A DNA stretch of 64,000 nt from Dactylellina haptotyla (Eukaryota > Ascomycota > Orbiliomycetes > Orbiliales > Orbiliaceae). The translations under genes and the position numbers were made by a program. The stretch covers positions 3,348,001 to 3,412,000 of the forward strand of contig CM062379.1 in assembly GCA_031310005.1 (NCBI GenBank). Direction: 5' to 3'. Position 1 is the stretch's first letter; every line of letters starts with the position of its first letter. Below the pieces are notes generated by a model, which was given only the letters and a program-made list of their open reading frames with translations, did not search any database and was not told where the DNA came from. Positions 10,891 through 22,156 of this stretch are shown here, piece by piece.

Positions 10891-12548
10891 ATGGCGTCGC
10901 CTAAAGAGAAGAAGAGAACCGATAATACGAGCACCTTGCCTATTTCTTCTCTTTCTCTAGCCTACGTAAAATAACCCTTAATAAATATCATACCTCGGCC
11001 GTTGCTAACCACTGTCGTGATGTGTGCTTGCATAGGCGTCTTTGATTCTTCTGAACAAGCCCATAGAGCTTAGTGCTACTGGTATGATATCTCTTTCCGA
11101 AACCAATTTATAACATTGGATATACTGCTGAGACGGCAATCGCCCTCGTTCCTGATAGAATTCATCTTGTATCTTCGAGGATGTCTTCAAAAGGACGGGG
11201 TTGCTCCCCGAGAGCGTCTCCCCGTATCCAACGAATCATACTGGAGGAATCTCTGTGAAGACAAAGATACGCAACTTCTACAGTTAAACCAGAAACTCAT
11301 CAATGCCAACCTTGAGAATGAAAGGCTCACCCAGCTCGTGAAGAAAAGGAAGGCTAGTGATGGGGAAGAACCCGGAAGCAAACGGGTCAAGGGAATACAC
11401 GGAGCGATAGTTACCCATACCAGTCAGACTGAGGATCGTCTCGTTCAGTGGGAGCCTATCCAAGAAACATACAAGAGCATCTCATCCGGTGACAAATCTC
11501 TCAGCCCTCTACCTGAATGAAACCTTGACTCTGACGGTAATTTTTATTAGGCAACGAGAATATATTCCTTACTCTCCGCTCACTTCACCACGCCAAAGAT
11601 GCCAAAAGCATTAGTTCATACCTTGTAAAATTATGCAGCATCATGTCAGTGAAGATTCGTAGTTTCTGCAAGGGAGACAAGGAGACCCGTCCAAACCCCA
11701 AAGAGAACAGCACCCAGCAGGCTCGCAGAACCCGGCAGTCCGAAGCGGCGGCCGTCAAACAGAAACTTTTGGATACCGTCTGGGTCGAAGAAGCTAACAA
11801 TGCAATTGATGAGATCTTTCGGAGACTCTTCATGGGGATTCGTAAATTATCGATCCTGATCAAAAATTTCGAAGCGCCAACAATACAGTCCTCAGTTGCC
11901 AATGTTGTGGATGCCGTCTCCGATCTATTCTGCTCAATCATGGAGTCTATCCACTCCGCTTCACTCTCCTTCAATAACGAAAACCCAAATCCTCGAACTC
12001 GCGATATCAGGAACGGATGCTTTAGAACAATCCAGTCCTTTACCGCGGCACTTAACGGCACTGAAGAACTAGAAGCGACTATTCTTGAAGCAATTATATA
12101 TATTATCGTTGAATCTGCAGGTAAATGTCTTTGTGTGCGAAAAAAAATTAAATATCCAAACGGAGATGCAGAGCTACAAGAGATACTATCATTGGAAGAG
12201 ACTTCGATTCACGTTCTTCGGCTTTTGAAATTCACACTTCCGTTATATAGAGAACAACTGGTAAATAGCAGCATCCGGTGTGGCTCGGATGGTGTTCAAA
12301 ATCCTAGTCCGGTTTTAGAGCTTGCCAAACACCGATTTCACGAATACGTTATGAGAGGTTTGTTTGGGGATACGAAGACGCCTGAGTGGAAAGACCTGAG
12401 AGAATACGGGAAGGAAAACCCAAAATTCAATGGCGGAGGATCATGGGGTGGAGTTGGGATTGAAACTGATTTTGAATTCATTGAGGAAGGGTTCGCGGAG
12501 GAGGTTTGGAAACTATTAGAATTGGAAGATTTTACTTTGGTTTGGTAA
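10891..12548 (+). CDS. Coiled-coil protein resembling meiotic DSB factor Mei4/Rec24
   Basis: The exons are 10891-10965, 11036-11081, 11159-11488 and 11551-12548, giving 482 residues with every junction in phase. The N-terminus after the start reads SLSLAYASLILLNKPIELS. It then has EFILYLRGCLQKDG and a coiled coil ending in NLENERLTQLVKKRK. This pattern (a hydrophobic small-residue helix, a KP turn, a second helix, then a coiled coil beginning at a Trp) recalls the conserved start of animal MEI4. The remainder is alpha-helical with no catalytic motif (SSVANVVDAVSDLFCSIMES, TSIHVLRLLKFTLPLYREQL). Mei4 with Rec114 and Mer2 promotes Spo11 DNA breaks in meiosis. The gene structure is well supported. 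The Mei4 assignment is my inference from a pattern and needs a profile search. Confidence 0.72.
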
Positions 12549-12714
12549 GTCGATTTGATTAGTGTCAAGGTTTAATAACCATTAGATGATAGTTTGGAAC
12601 ACCAGAGAAACATTGCTAAGATAGCTCCTTAATAGTCTGACTACTTAGTATATAAAGGCGCTCAACCTGGAAGAAAGCCAATATAATCCATGAAACACGA
12701 GATCAAATATCACT

Positions 12715-14105
12715 CTAGTAGGCAGTTTGATAGCGTGGGACACCTTTGAAAGTGGCAGCTAGGCGTTGGACGAGATATTCTCCACTACTATAAAGCTGTT
12801 AGAGCTAGGGTACGGTCGCAATATTAAAGGGTTGCTTACTTGATGCCGGGGTATTTCTTGCCGCCCTCAGTGGCCGCCTTGCCATCTACAAATGTTCCAG
12901 GAATAGCCTCAATAAACTTATCAAAATTGGGATTGCAGAAGTAAGCTATCGAATAGCGGGCTGGATAGATTTCAACATCTTCAGCGTGCGGAGGTTCGAC
13001 GACCTGGTGCTCTGTGGACTTGATAGTATCATTCGCCCAACGAGCCAAAAGGTCACCGCTGTTGATGACTGCGAATTATGTTAATACGCTTGCCATTCTG
13101 AACTCCTTAAGAAAATACATGACCAAGATCACTTACCAATCGTGCCAGGGATTGGTGGAGCATCGATGAATGTTCCCTGGGGGGATTTGACCTGCAGCCC
13201 ACCATTCTTTCCATCCTGGAAAAGCAAAGTGACAGCACCGTAGTCTGTATGCCTCCCCGTCCTGACCACATTCTTCCCCTGCTTGAACACACTCCTATGC
13301 TGTGGAGGATAGTGCAACAATCTCAGATTGTTATCGCCTCCATCAGTATATTGATCGAAGTAGCTCTCATCGATCTCCATCCCAAGCGCAATACTCCTCA
13401 TGACCTGCATGTACAAGTCTTTACAAGTAATGAAGAACTCTTTCATCGTCTTGGTGAATTCCTCACCCTTCGCATCAATCTTGTCTGGCCAGTTGTTAGG
13501 GAGGCCGTCGACGCCTTCGCGGCCAATTTCGAAAGTTTCCTTCAGATCTGGGGCTTCAGCGATCAGAGCGTCGACTTTGTCAGCTTCCTCCACTAGAGAT
13601 GTCTTTTCGCGGCCAGGGGCGGCATAGCCTCGATTGGCTTGTGGTGTGGTCCATGCCAGCTGGTCCTTCTCCTCGTTAGGTCTGGCGAAGAATCCTGCAG
13701 ACTATATGCGCGGGTTTATATTGTTAGTAGATTGTTTGAAGCGAGCAACCTGATGATGTGAGCACGGGCGCATACATTCGCAAAGACGTTTGTAACGGTT
13801 TCGTCCGATATATCGTAGTTCTATTGCGTTGGATACCAGTAAGCAATGGTTACCTGAATAAAACACATAGCAGGTGGGTATACCTTGATATAAACGAATC
13901 CGGCGTTCTTAAACCCGTGCAGCATGGCCTTAGCGACTTCTAGCTTTTGCTGCTCGTTACCGTGGAGGAACCCGGAGAAATCGATCAACTATAGTGAATC
14001 CCGCGTGGTCAATATACAAATGCAGGTCTGCCGTGGAGCGTAAGAGCATACCGGCAGATCAAGTCCATCCTTGGATACAGCAGTTTCAGCTGCAGCTGGC
14101 GCCAT
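12715..14105 (-). CDS. Thymine 7-hydroxylase (2-oxoglutarate/Fe(II) dioxygenase)
   Basis: Six exons, complement(12715-12787, 12840-13068, 13137-13701, 13776-13820, 13884-13988, 14052-14105), code for 356 residues. The enzyme oxidises thymine stepwise through 5-hydroxymethyl- and 5-formyluracil to uracil-5-carboxylate, using 2-oxoglutarate and oxygen. The N-terminal DIOX_N part (LIDFSGFLHG, GFKNAGFVYIKN) leads to the motif WTTPQANRGYAAPGREK, which resembles Neurospora thymine 7-hydroxylase. The double-stranded beta helix has the iron ligands His-X-Asp in RTGRHTDYGAVTLLFQD and the distal His in STEHQVVEPP. The 2-oxoglutarate arginine is in YPARYSIAYFCNP. The last exon, reached through a short intron, supplies the conserved end SGEYLVQRLAATF. 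It is divergent to isoorotate decarboxylase, the next enzyme of the pathway, which strongly supports the substrate assignment. Confidence 0.93.
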
Positions 14106-14213
14106 CGTGCAGATTTCAAGTAATAACAGTTCTGGCGTTATTAAGATACTACGGTTCAAACCAAGTTTGGAGAGGCTCGTTTAATTCCCGGCGCTGAACC
14201 TAAAAGCCTTACG

Positions 14214-14239
14214 AGATAATATTTACGAAAGAGAGATAG
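14214..14239 (+). promoter_or_regulatory. Pair of HGATAR (GATA-factor) consensus sites
   Basis: AGATAA (14214-14219) and AGATAG (14234-14239) lie 20 bp apart and about 110-130 bp upstream of the thymine 7-hydroxylase start. Nitrogen regulators of the AreA/NIT2 type bind paired HGATAR sites in fungi. Binding here is inferred; six-base sites are common by chance. Confidence 0.35.
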
Positions 14240-14678
14240 CTAGCCCTACGAGGAGGTGGGAGACATTTAAGATTTAAATATAAGCCAGACGCACAATTCA
14301 TGCACATCCAAACATCATGGCATCGCGTGGACAGGGTCTTGGTCGCCATTTATTTTTTCCTCATTTGCTGTAGGTCAGGTCATGACACTTCAATCGCCCT
14401 TGACCCCGGCCCTTTCGCAGCTCCCGTTTTGGGCGCCTGTTCGGCTGATGGAGGTCAACGATATCGACGAGACTCTTAACTACCGTAATCAGGTCGGTTG
14501 TCAAGTTACCCCACCGCGCCGTACGTTGCCTGTATTACAGTCATTTTGCCAAAAACGGTCCCTTTAAGTTCAACATCATCTCACGAAAGAATACAGGTAC
14601 AACCGCCGGTGGTTACCATGAGATGCTCACTAGCATCAGCGCGATGTGGGGGGAGAGCGGGTCTCTAAGACATTTTTG

Positions 14679-14693
14679 TTATCAGCGTTATCT
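14679..14693 (-). promoter_or_regulatory. Second pair of HGATAR consensus sites
   Basis: On the minus strand, AGATAA (14693-14688) and TGATAA (14684-14679) are separated by only three bases. They lie in the centre of the divergent promoter. Close pairing is typical of functional GATA sites, but this is inference. Confidence 0.35.
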
Positions 14694-15253
14694 TTTCGTT
14701 GGTTGTGTCAGAATCATGTAACAAAGCTTGGCTGATATCGGAAACTTGCGTTGTAGACGTTCGTTTAAGGCAGGTGATGAGATCTAAAGAGCCGGAAAGC
14801 TTAAAAGAACAGACGGGCCCGGAGAATAGCGAGGCTGGTGGTTGGGGAAAGGGCGATAGTGCTGGTTTATTGTATTTGTACGGCGGACGCTGCCCTCCGA
14901 TGGCCTCAGGACCTTCTATATAGATCACGGCTCGTAACATCATCGTATGCGTGCACGCCTCAAAATCCGTATTTACAATTCTCCTTCTTCGTTTCGCCCG
15001 CGGGATACAGCAGGATTGGCCAATTACGACTTTCCGTTTGCGACAACTGCTAGCCGAGCGAGGAGGCTTGTGTGACATCCACGATATATTCTGACTCGTC
15101 TAACCACCTCTGCAGCTGTGATTCGACATTTAATTCTTCTCTCGCGGGAACCCACGGACAAAGTTTATTGGTAGTGGAGGACGCGGACGACAGTAAAATC
15201 TATTGAAAATAAACATTAGCCATTCGGGACTCCTCCTCAAACCCGTTTCCAAG

Positions 15254-16442
15254 ATGGCCGCCAAAGTCGTCGACGTGCACACCCACGTCTACCCACCCCA
15301 ATACGTCGACATCCTAAAAACTCGCTCCAAAGTCCCCTACGTCCGGGACACCGAACCGGGCAAGCCATCCCGCCTCATCATCCTACCCGGTGAAGATGAT
15401 CCATCTAGCGAAAGTACTGCCAAGGGCCGACCAATCGGCAGCGAATACTACGACATCAACAAGAAGATAGAATTCATGGATCTCCACGGCATCGATATCT
15501 CCGTTATCTCCTTGGCGAACCCATGGCTAGACTTCTTAGATCCCAGCGAGGCGGGGTCTCTCGCGAAAACCGTCAATGACGCTATGAATGATATGTGCGA
15601 TAGTCACAAAGGCCGCCTGTTCGCCTTTGGCGCACTTCCATTGTCCGCTCCTACGGAGGAAATAGTCGACGAGGTAAAGAGATTGGCGAAGCTGAAGTAC
15701 ATGCGGGGGATAATCATGGGAACCAGCGGTCTCGGAAAGGGTCTCGACGATCAGGATTTAGATCGCGTATACCAAGCGTTAGAAGAGACGGGAATGACGA
15801 TATTCCTACACCCGCACTACGGCTTGCCGAAGGAGGTGTTCGGTCCTCGCGCTGCGGAGTACGGACACGTTCTGCCACTGGCGCTCGGGTTCCCGTTGGA
15901 GACGACGATTTCTGTGAGCAGAATGATCCTCAGTGGCGTGTTCGACCGGTTTCCGAACTTGAGCGTCCTTCTCGCACACAGCGGTGGTACTCTGCCGTTC
16001 CTGGCGGGCAGGTTGGAAAGTTGCACCCTCCACGATGCGCATTACAGCGGACCAGAGGCTGCGTCGGCATCCAGAAGGAGTATTTGGGAAATTCTCAAGA
16101 CAAATATCTTGTTAGATGCCGTGGTATATTCGGAACTAGGTATCCGAGCCGCAGCAACGGCCAGCGGCGCGGATCGGGTCTTATTCGGTGAGTGGCCATA
16201 TATGTTTCAAAAAGAACGACCCGGGAAGATAGGCAGCTAAGCTAACCAACATTTTCAAAACACCAGGTACGGACCACCCTTTCTTCCCGCCTTTGGAAAC
16301 CAATTCCAAAGAGGAGGAGAAATGGTTGAGTGTGACTACAAACTACAAGGCGATTCAGGATGCATTTGGGCCGGAGAAGGACCAGGCCGAAGCAGTATTA
16401 GGTGGAAACGCTATCCGATTGCTCAACCTTACCACAGATTAA
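15254..16442 (+). CDS. Isoorotate (uracil-5-carboxylate) decarboxylase
   Basis: Two exons (15254-16187 and 16267-16442) give 369 residues. The enzyme removes CO2 from uracil-5-carboxylate to yield uracil, the last step of thymine salvage. It belongs to the amidohydrolase-2 / ACMSD superfamily, which binds one divalent metal. The N-terminal metal motif is VDVHTHVYPPQY. The next metal-site histidine region is FLHPHYGLPKEVFGPRAAEY, followed by HVLPLALGFPLETTI. The motif LLAHSGGTLPFLAGRLESC and the ending FGTDHPFFPPLE (joined across the intron) carry the remaining His and Asp. These segments match the fungal isoorotate decarboxylase type from Cordyceps and Metarhizium more closely than ACMSD itself. 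The ATG at 15254 was chosen because it directly precedes the conserved start; the frame upstream has no ATG. It is divergent to thymine 7-hydroxylase. Confidence 0.93.
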
Positions 16443-19400
16443 GCATATATAGGGCACGTGGGGCTCAAGATTTGCGATAAAGACACCCCTGTATTCAGAG
16501 AAAGAAAACTTTAGATATCGGGCTGCTGTTCAGATTCATAGACACTGTGGGCACGAGCAAGGCAGTTCCGTTGGTTATTGAGATTTTCTCAACGCACTAT
16601 ACCTGTTGTACATATTAGATCCACCTAAGAATAATGCTACCTGCTCTAAAAAAGAAATGGCGTGCACACGTGTGTGACCTGAAAATCTCAAATCTTGCTC
16701 TGAGCTCACCTCGTAGAAGGGAAGAAAATTTTCTGGTGTGTTTGAGACGGGTAAAATTTCTCGAACGGTTGCGATAGCTAGCTTTAAAGACTCGCTAGAT
16801 GCTAGCTCCACCAGTATGTCTCGGGTAGAAATTTGAGAACTCCCATGGCAAGCCGCTTTGCGATTTCCTTTGATGAGGATGAGACGATTCTGAATCACCG
16901 TGGAAAATTTTCGCACCAGAATCGATTGAGTCTTAATTGAAAATCGAAGAATGGCAAAATCAGTTATCTTCTGGAGTATGAAGGTGGGCGTTTCAATCGA
17001 GTAACCGTTAGCTAATGTAATGCTTTACGCGCGTTTAAGGATCTGAACTCTAAATTTTTATAGAAAGCGATGCGATATAGGCGGTCCGAGGTCGCCATTG
17101 ATGGACCGATATTCAATGCCATGCCGGACGGAGTTCGGAGAACGGGTCAGACTGGATTGCAAGGCCCGCTCGGCCAGCGTTGGGTCCAAGCTTGCACCTG
17201 ATCAAACCGATCTGATATGATAATGACTCGCAAGCAGTCGCACCCAGGCCATGGATAGCCAAGATGAGTTCCTGCATTGGCCGCTGGGATGGCATCTGCA
17301 CAACGGATAACATGAACTTCCCACAAAGTCAATTGCAAAGGTTCAAATTTTGGAACCGAAGCTCATTTTCCAGGTAGCATTTTCCTTTTCGATAAAACAA
17401 GATGTCACGATATGACATGTTAACCGAATTTACTTTTTCTAATGATCTAGAAATTAATAAATACAGTCACATTCTTGATTATTCATACGGACCACGATGG
17501 ATAAAGATGTAATTGTGCAGAACCGTTCGATCCGGGAAGGCGATTGAATTGCTCCATGTACCACCTCAAAGGATGTCTCTAAATTTAGCGCGGCCCTCCC
17601 GGTAATATTTTCTCCTACGGGAAACCATGCCAATGGCTACCACCGGCGTGTGTCCGGCTTACCCGTGAGCGCGAGCCCGATTACGATGTCTTCCCGGCTG
17701 GTTGCATTTTGTCATGTTTCTCGCTCGCAGAGTGTGTTGCATTCAAGGCTCTCAAGATTTTTTTAGATGCGACTCCAAACGAAACGGCCCCCGGGAGAAA
17801 ATTTTTCGTTAGCGTAGAGGAGAGAATCTAAGGAGATGCCGTATACGGAACGAACTATCGTACGGGGAAGCCTTCCCGGGTTCGCGGTGGTGAATCATGG
17901 GGAAATTTCGTTAATAAAAAAAATTGCCATTTTTTCCTGGCGAGCTCATCGAAGAAAAATTTCGAACATTTTTATGAATCGCAATTATCAATTTGCGGTC
18001 TCAATTGCAAGGCAACAAATGACCAAAAACCTTTTACAAGTTAGAATTACTCAGAAAGAAAATTAAACAGGAGGCTACTTTTCCTTTTCACAAAAACGCC
18101 CTTGGAGAAAAGGGAGAATAAAATGTCGCTACCAGCACCCTGAATTAGATCATTTATATTACTCGATCTAAACATTATAGGCCAATCGTTAGATGCTCGT
18201 GGACATTGCCCAAAATGTTGATGTAATCCACAAAAATAGTGCAGCTCGGAGAAGCCCGCTGGGTGCCAGTTTACCCTAGCAGTTCGTGATATAGGGCTGA
18301 CTCGATAAACCTCGAGGCCTCGCACTTGGGACGGGGCTAGCTTCGCACCATCGGGTGATGGGTGCATGCAAAACGAAAAAGGATCTAGAGCTCTTGAAGC
18401 TTCGCGTTGCTTGGTAAGAAAGGGAGCCAATGGCGGTAGAACGTGCGACTGGCAACACGGCAAACACGTTTGCACAGCGCACATTTGTGCGTTGCCTTTG
18501 CGGACTATTTACGTAAATGCCGTTCAATTTTTCATGCTGGGTGGCGCCGTGGTCGCACCGAGAATCTGGGATGCCCTAACCGCCCCAGAAGACAAACCAC
18601 ATGGTCAAGATGCCCATTGAATTCGGCTGGCATCTCCGAGGAAATATCACCATTCTCTCCCTCTCCTTGCTGAATGAGTGACGTTTCGCCGTTTGAAATG
18701 AATTGTTGCACTCTCACTTCAGCTTTCGATCATCTGGACGGGAAAATGGCTTTGTGAGCCTGCGCGGTTGCACCGGCATTTCTTCGACCTGCGGCCGAAA
18801 ATCTGGGGAAATCGGGCTTGCAGGGTTAGGGTGCGGGGCTGCGCTGAGTGGATCTATCACAGAAAAAAAACGGTTCTCTACCGCAGGATAATATCGACAT
18901 GATACTTTGGTCTTTGGAAGTACCTTATCAGAAAAACCTAATATCTATCGCAAGAAAGTATCACCTGCGACGTAGCGCCATCTAGCTGAGTCAGGGATTT
19001 CGAGCTCGCACGACGGCTAATATATCGGTTGTTCTTTCTACTTTGCCTGCATCTATGTAGACGGAGTAGTGATAGTGGAGTTATCGGTTCCTCGAATCAT
19101 GTGGCTTAATCATCATCCACCGACCCATCTTCATGCGTCGAGACGATGGTGTCAAAAAAAAAAAAGCCCTCGAACTTGTATGTAGAACTAGCATCGTACT
19201 TCTCGATTTCTTGCGAGCTTGAGCCTTTGTATCGTGCAATTGATCCGGTGTGCCGGGACCCACTTTTGAAAAAAAAAAAACCTATGCAAATCCGTTCAAC
19301 AAAGAGGAAGTGTCTCGCGACATGTAGCGAACGGAACAGACGATTTGATAGGACGGAAGGATAGATACCTGATCCTTGGAAGGGACCAAAAAACCAAGTT

Positions 19401-20866
19401 AGTGGTAGCTTGCTTGCAAGCTTTGAGAGGTTCCGCGCAATCCAGGAGGAGTTCGTTTTCATGCGACGACACGACATGATGTACGTGGTTGTCAGATAGG
19501 ATAGCGGCTCCTTCGGAACCCCGGTATCTTTTGGCAAATATGACCTAGCTGATACATTTTCCCCTTCGTGATATTTGCATTCGTAGATGCACGGTCTGCA
19601 TGCAGGCTATTGTATCTCGATGAATTGAAACAGGTTCGAAATTCCCATATTTCCATATATTCACGCAAAAGAGGCTTCCAGAAGGATTGTTTGATTCGAG
19701 GGTGTTTATCCGCATGGAGCAACTCGGTGGTGCCTCGTACGGGTAAAACACCGGGCGGTATGGGACGTCTGGGGCGTCACCGAGCCATTTTCCATACAAA
19801 GTGCCTCTCTCAAACGAAGCGAGCTTCCAAACGCAAGAGTGCCCAAAGGAGAGATAGGAGAGCTAGCGGTCGCACTAAGATTGGAATTCGTAGGTAATGA
19901 GCACAGGACCCAGCTAACTGGGTGCCACCGGTGACCGTGCGATGGACTGAGAATCAGGGAGAGTGCTCGAGCTGTCTGGCTCTGCCTGCTAGAGAATAGT
20001 AGGAAGAGCATACAACCTCGCTACTACAATGCAGGAAGTCCCGTGTCGACCGTGTCTAGGGGCGGCCAGGCGAGTGAGTAAAAAGGAAAGAAAAATTTTC
20101 CAGCATGCCTGGCAGAGCTCCAACCAAGGTTCCGAACCACATTCTTGCGAGCGATAATGTGGTGGGCTGACTGACCCAGCTCGACCTCAACCCTGCCAGC
20201 AGACCCGGCTGGTTTGCTGCACCCCGGACGCAAATAAGCTCTTTCAGCGCTGCGCAGAGCCCTTCGCAGGAAGGAAAAAAAAATTAGTTGACCCTACGAA
20301 TTCGGTAGTAAGGTTGCGACGCAAGGATACGGAGGGAAAGAAAAGAAAAGAAAAAGTTAAGAGTGACTAAACGGAAAAAGTAAATAAAATACTTCACGTA
20401 ATGCCCGCTCTGACCGCTGTGCCCGCACATTGGCTAATGTTCCCGTTGAACCTTTCGTCAGATGGGAAGCATGTTTCTGGGTGCCGGTTCCTATCCGATT
20501 CATGGTTTTGCATAGCTCTGGATATATAATATAATGTGTGCCCCATCGCTGCATCACAGGACCTCCTTCTCTGGCACCTCTTTTTGATTGTATTAAATAC
20601 AAGACCGAGATATCCTTCTAGAATATCACTTGTCTCTCGTTTATAAAGTGTATATCTACATCACATTGCCTCTCATCTGCTTTCGAGAACCGAGCTAGCA
20701 TACATCCAATCAAGCTGCTGTACTAGTATCATTTACAGTATAACTCAGGGCATCCACCGTCATCGAATCGTAGACAACAACGTCACCACACCTCAAATTC
20801 ACAACAACTTCAACACAGTCTTCATTTTGAACTGAACAAAGTGCATTCAGGTGCATCAAATCCAAG
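16443..20866. other. 4.4 kb gene-free block
   Basis: I see no convincing gene. Frames such as 16575-16916 (minus, 113 codons) and 17836-18066 (plus) lack recognisable domains. There are several A or T homopolymers of 10-12 bases (around 19152 and 19270). The right end, from about 20580, is the promoter and 5' leader of the arrestin gene, with CA-rich sequence just before the ATG. No tRNA or transposon coding sequence was found. Confidence 0.5.
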
Positions 20867-22156
20867 ATGCCCTCCCTCATTCGATCATTCCCCGTCCCCC
20901 ATTACCTCCCCCACTCACACAATGGTATGCCGGGGACCATCGTCGACCTGGACACAAACAAGTCCAGAAGATCAACTTCAAATAGAGACAGCGGCCACTT
21001 CTCAATCCGTTCATACAAATCTACAAAATCGTCGAAATCCTCGCAGGAGAGCATAAGCCCCGTCTCGGGCTCCCTCCACGTCCAGATCGAATCCCCTCCA
21101 GTCGTCTGCTACGGCACCCCAGCTGATTCTAGTGGCGCCTTGCTATCAGGCATGCTATGGTTGACAGTGGCACCGTGGGAAGTCGAATTCGAGACCTTGG
21201 AGATGACCTTCCAGTCCGTCGTAACCACCAAGAAACCAGTGGTAATTGGCTGCCAGGACTGCACCACAAAGACAACAGACCTGCACACATGGGAATTCAT
21301 AACCAGCTCGCACCCTGTCTCGCACGGCCTGCACAGCTACCCATTCAGCTACCTGGTACCGGGATCCACCCCAGCCACAAGTGACTCCCAATTGGCAACC
21401 ATCAAATATTTCCTCCAGGCTAGAGGTGTGACTGTCCACGGCGAGATCCTTCAATTCAACCAGGAAATCAAAGTCTCCCGCTCAATCCTCGAGGGCAACG
21501 ACCGCAACTCCCTCCGCATCTTCCCACCGACCAACCTCTCCGCCACCTTGACTCTCCCATCCGTCATCCACCGGGGCGGGAACTTCCCGGTCGAAATGCG
21601 TCTCGAAGGCGTGGTAGCAAAGACCAACCAAACCCGCTGGAAGCTACGCAAAGCAACGTGGCGCATCGAGGAAAAAGCCAAAGTGATCTCCCCAGCTTGC
21701 AAGCTCCACGCACACAAAATCGGCGGTGAAGGCAAGGGTGTACAGTACGAGGACATCAAAGTCCTCGCCACGGAAGAGTACAAATCGGGCTGGAAATCCG
21801 ACTTTGACACCGCAGACGGAAAGGTGGAATTCGGTTTCACGGCTGGAATCCCAGCCTACGTCACCTCCACTGACGACGTCGACAATGCCGCGGGCCTCAC
21901 CGTTTCACATAACCTCGTTGTCGAGCTCATCGTGGCCGAGGAGTACTGCCCCAAGAACTCCAAGCTTGTCACGCCAACGGGTAGTGCCAGGGTGTTGCGA
22001 ATGCAGTTTCATATGAACACTACCGCGCGCGCAGGAATGGGCATCTCATGGGAAGATGAATGCCCACCGCGATACGATGACGTCCCCGTCTCCCCACCCA
22101 CTTACCAGACGCTGGTTTGTGATTCTCCTTCCGTGGAGGATTTCCCCGGCATCTAA
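20867..22156 (+). CDS. Alpha-arrestin, LDB19/Art1-like ubiquitin-ligase adaptor
   Basis: An intronless gene of 429 residues. Alpha-arrestins recruit the Rsp5/HulA ubiquitin ligase to plasma membrane transporters and so trigger endocytosis. After a Ser/Lys-rich N-terminal tail (about residues 1-65), the LDB19-type arrestin N-domain begins (LHVQIESPPVVCYG, then SSGALLSGMLWLTV). A C-terminal arrestin fold follows (NLSATLTLPSVIHRGGNFPV, KATWRIEEKAKV, GLTVSHNLVVELIVAEEY). The C-terminal tail has two adjacent PPxY motifs (PPRYDD and PPTYQT, about residues 402-416), the WW-domain ligands of Rsp5. It is shorter than yeast Art1 and lacks long disordered tails. The ATG is in good context. The cargo cannot be told from sequence. 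Confidence 0.9.
   Translation: MPSLIRSFPVPHYLPHSHNGMPGTIVDLDTNKSRRSTSNRDSGHFSIRSYKSTKSSKSSQESISPVSGSLHVQIESPPVVCYGTPADSSGALLSGMLWLTVAPWEVEFETLEMTFQSVVTTKKPVVIGCQDCTTKTTDLHTWEFITSSHPVSHGLHSYPFSYLVPGSTPATSDSQLATIKYFLQARGVTVHGEILQFNQEIKVSRSILEGNDRNSLRIFPPTNLSATLTLPSVIHRGGNFPVEMRLEGVVAKTNQTRWKLRKATWRIEEKAKVISPACKLHAHKIGGEGKGVQYEDIKVLATEEYKSGWKSDFDTADGKVEFGFTAGIPAYVTSTDDVDNAAGLTVSHNLVVELIVAEEYCPKNSKLVTPTGSARVLRMQFHMNTTARAGMGISWEDECPPRYDDVPVSPPTYQTLVCDSPSVEDFPGI

Larger units (their letters stand above)
14106..15253. other. Divergent promoter region of the thymine salvage pair
   Basis: About 1.15 kb separates the two start codons and must hold both promoters. HGATAR sites (GATA-factor consensus) are seen on the plus strand at 14214-14219 and 14234-14239. 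Two more lie on the minus strand, read as TTATCA at 14679-14684 and TTATCT at 14688-14693. Short frames here (for example at 14382-14567) are not convincing genes. Confidence 0.6.

Noticed and set aside
12836-12840. Stop codon at the end of exon 5 as the end of thymine 7-hydroxylase
   Set aside because: It lies inside a GTAAGC donor; splicing to 12787 adds the conserved SGEYLVQRLAATF ending.
16188-16266. Reading the decarboxylase through to 16240 as a 345-residue protein
   Set aside because: The conserved TDHPFFPP motif lies after a canonical GTGAGT-CAG intron, so the unspliced frame is an artefact.
16575-16916. Minus-strand frame of 113 codons downstream of isoorotate decarboxylase
   Set aside because: No recognisable domain, no clear codon bias and no supporting splice pattern; could be chance in a gene-free block.
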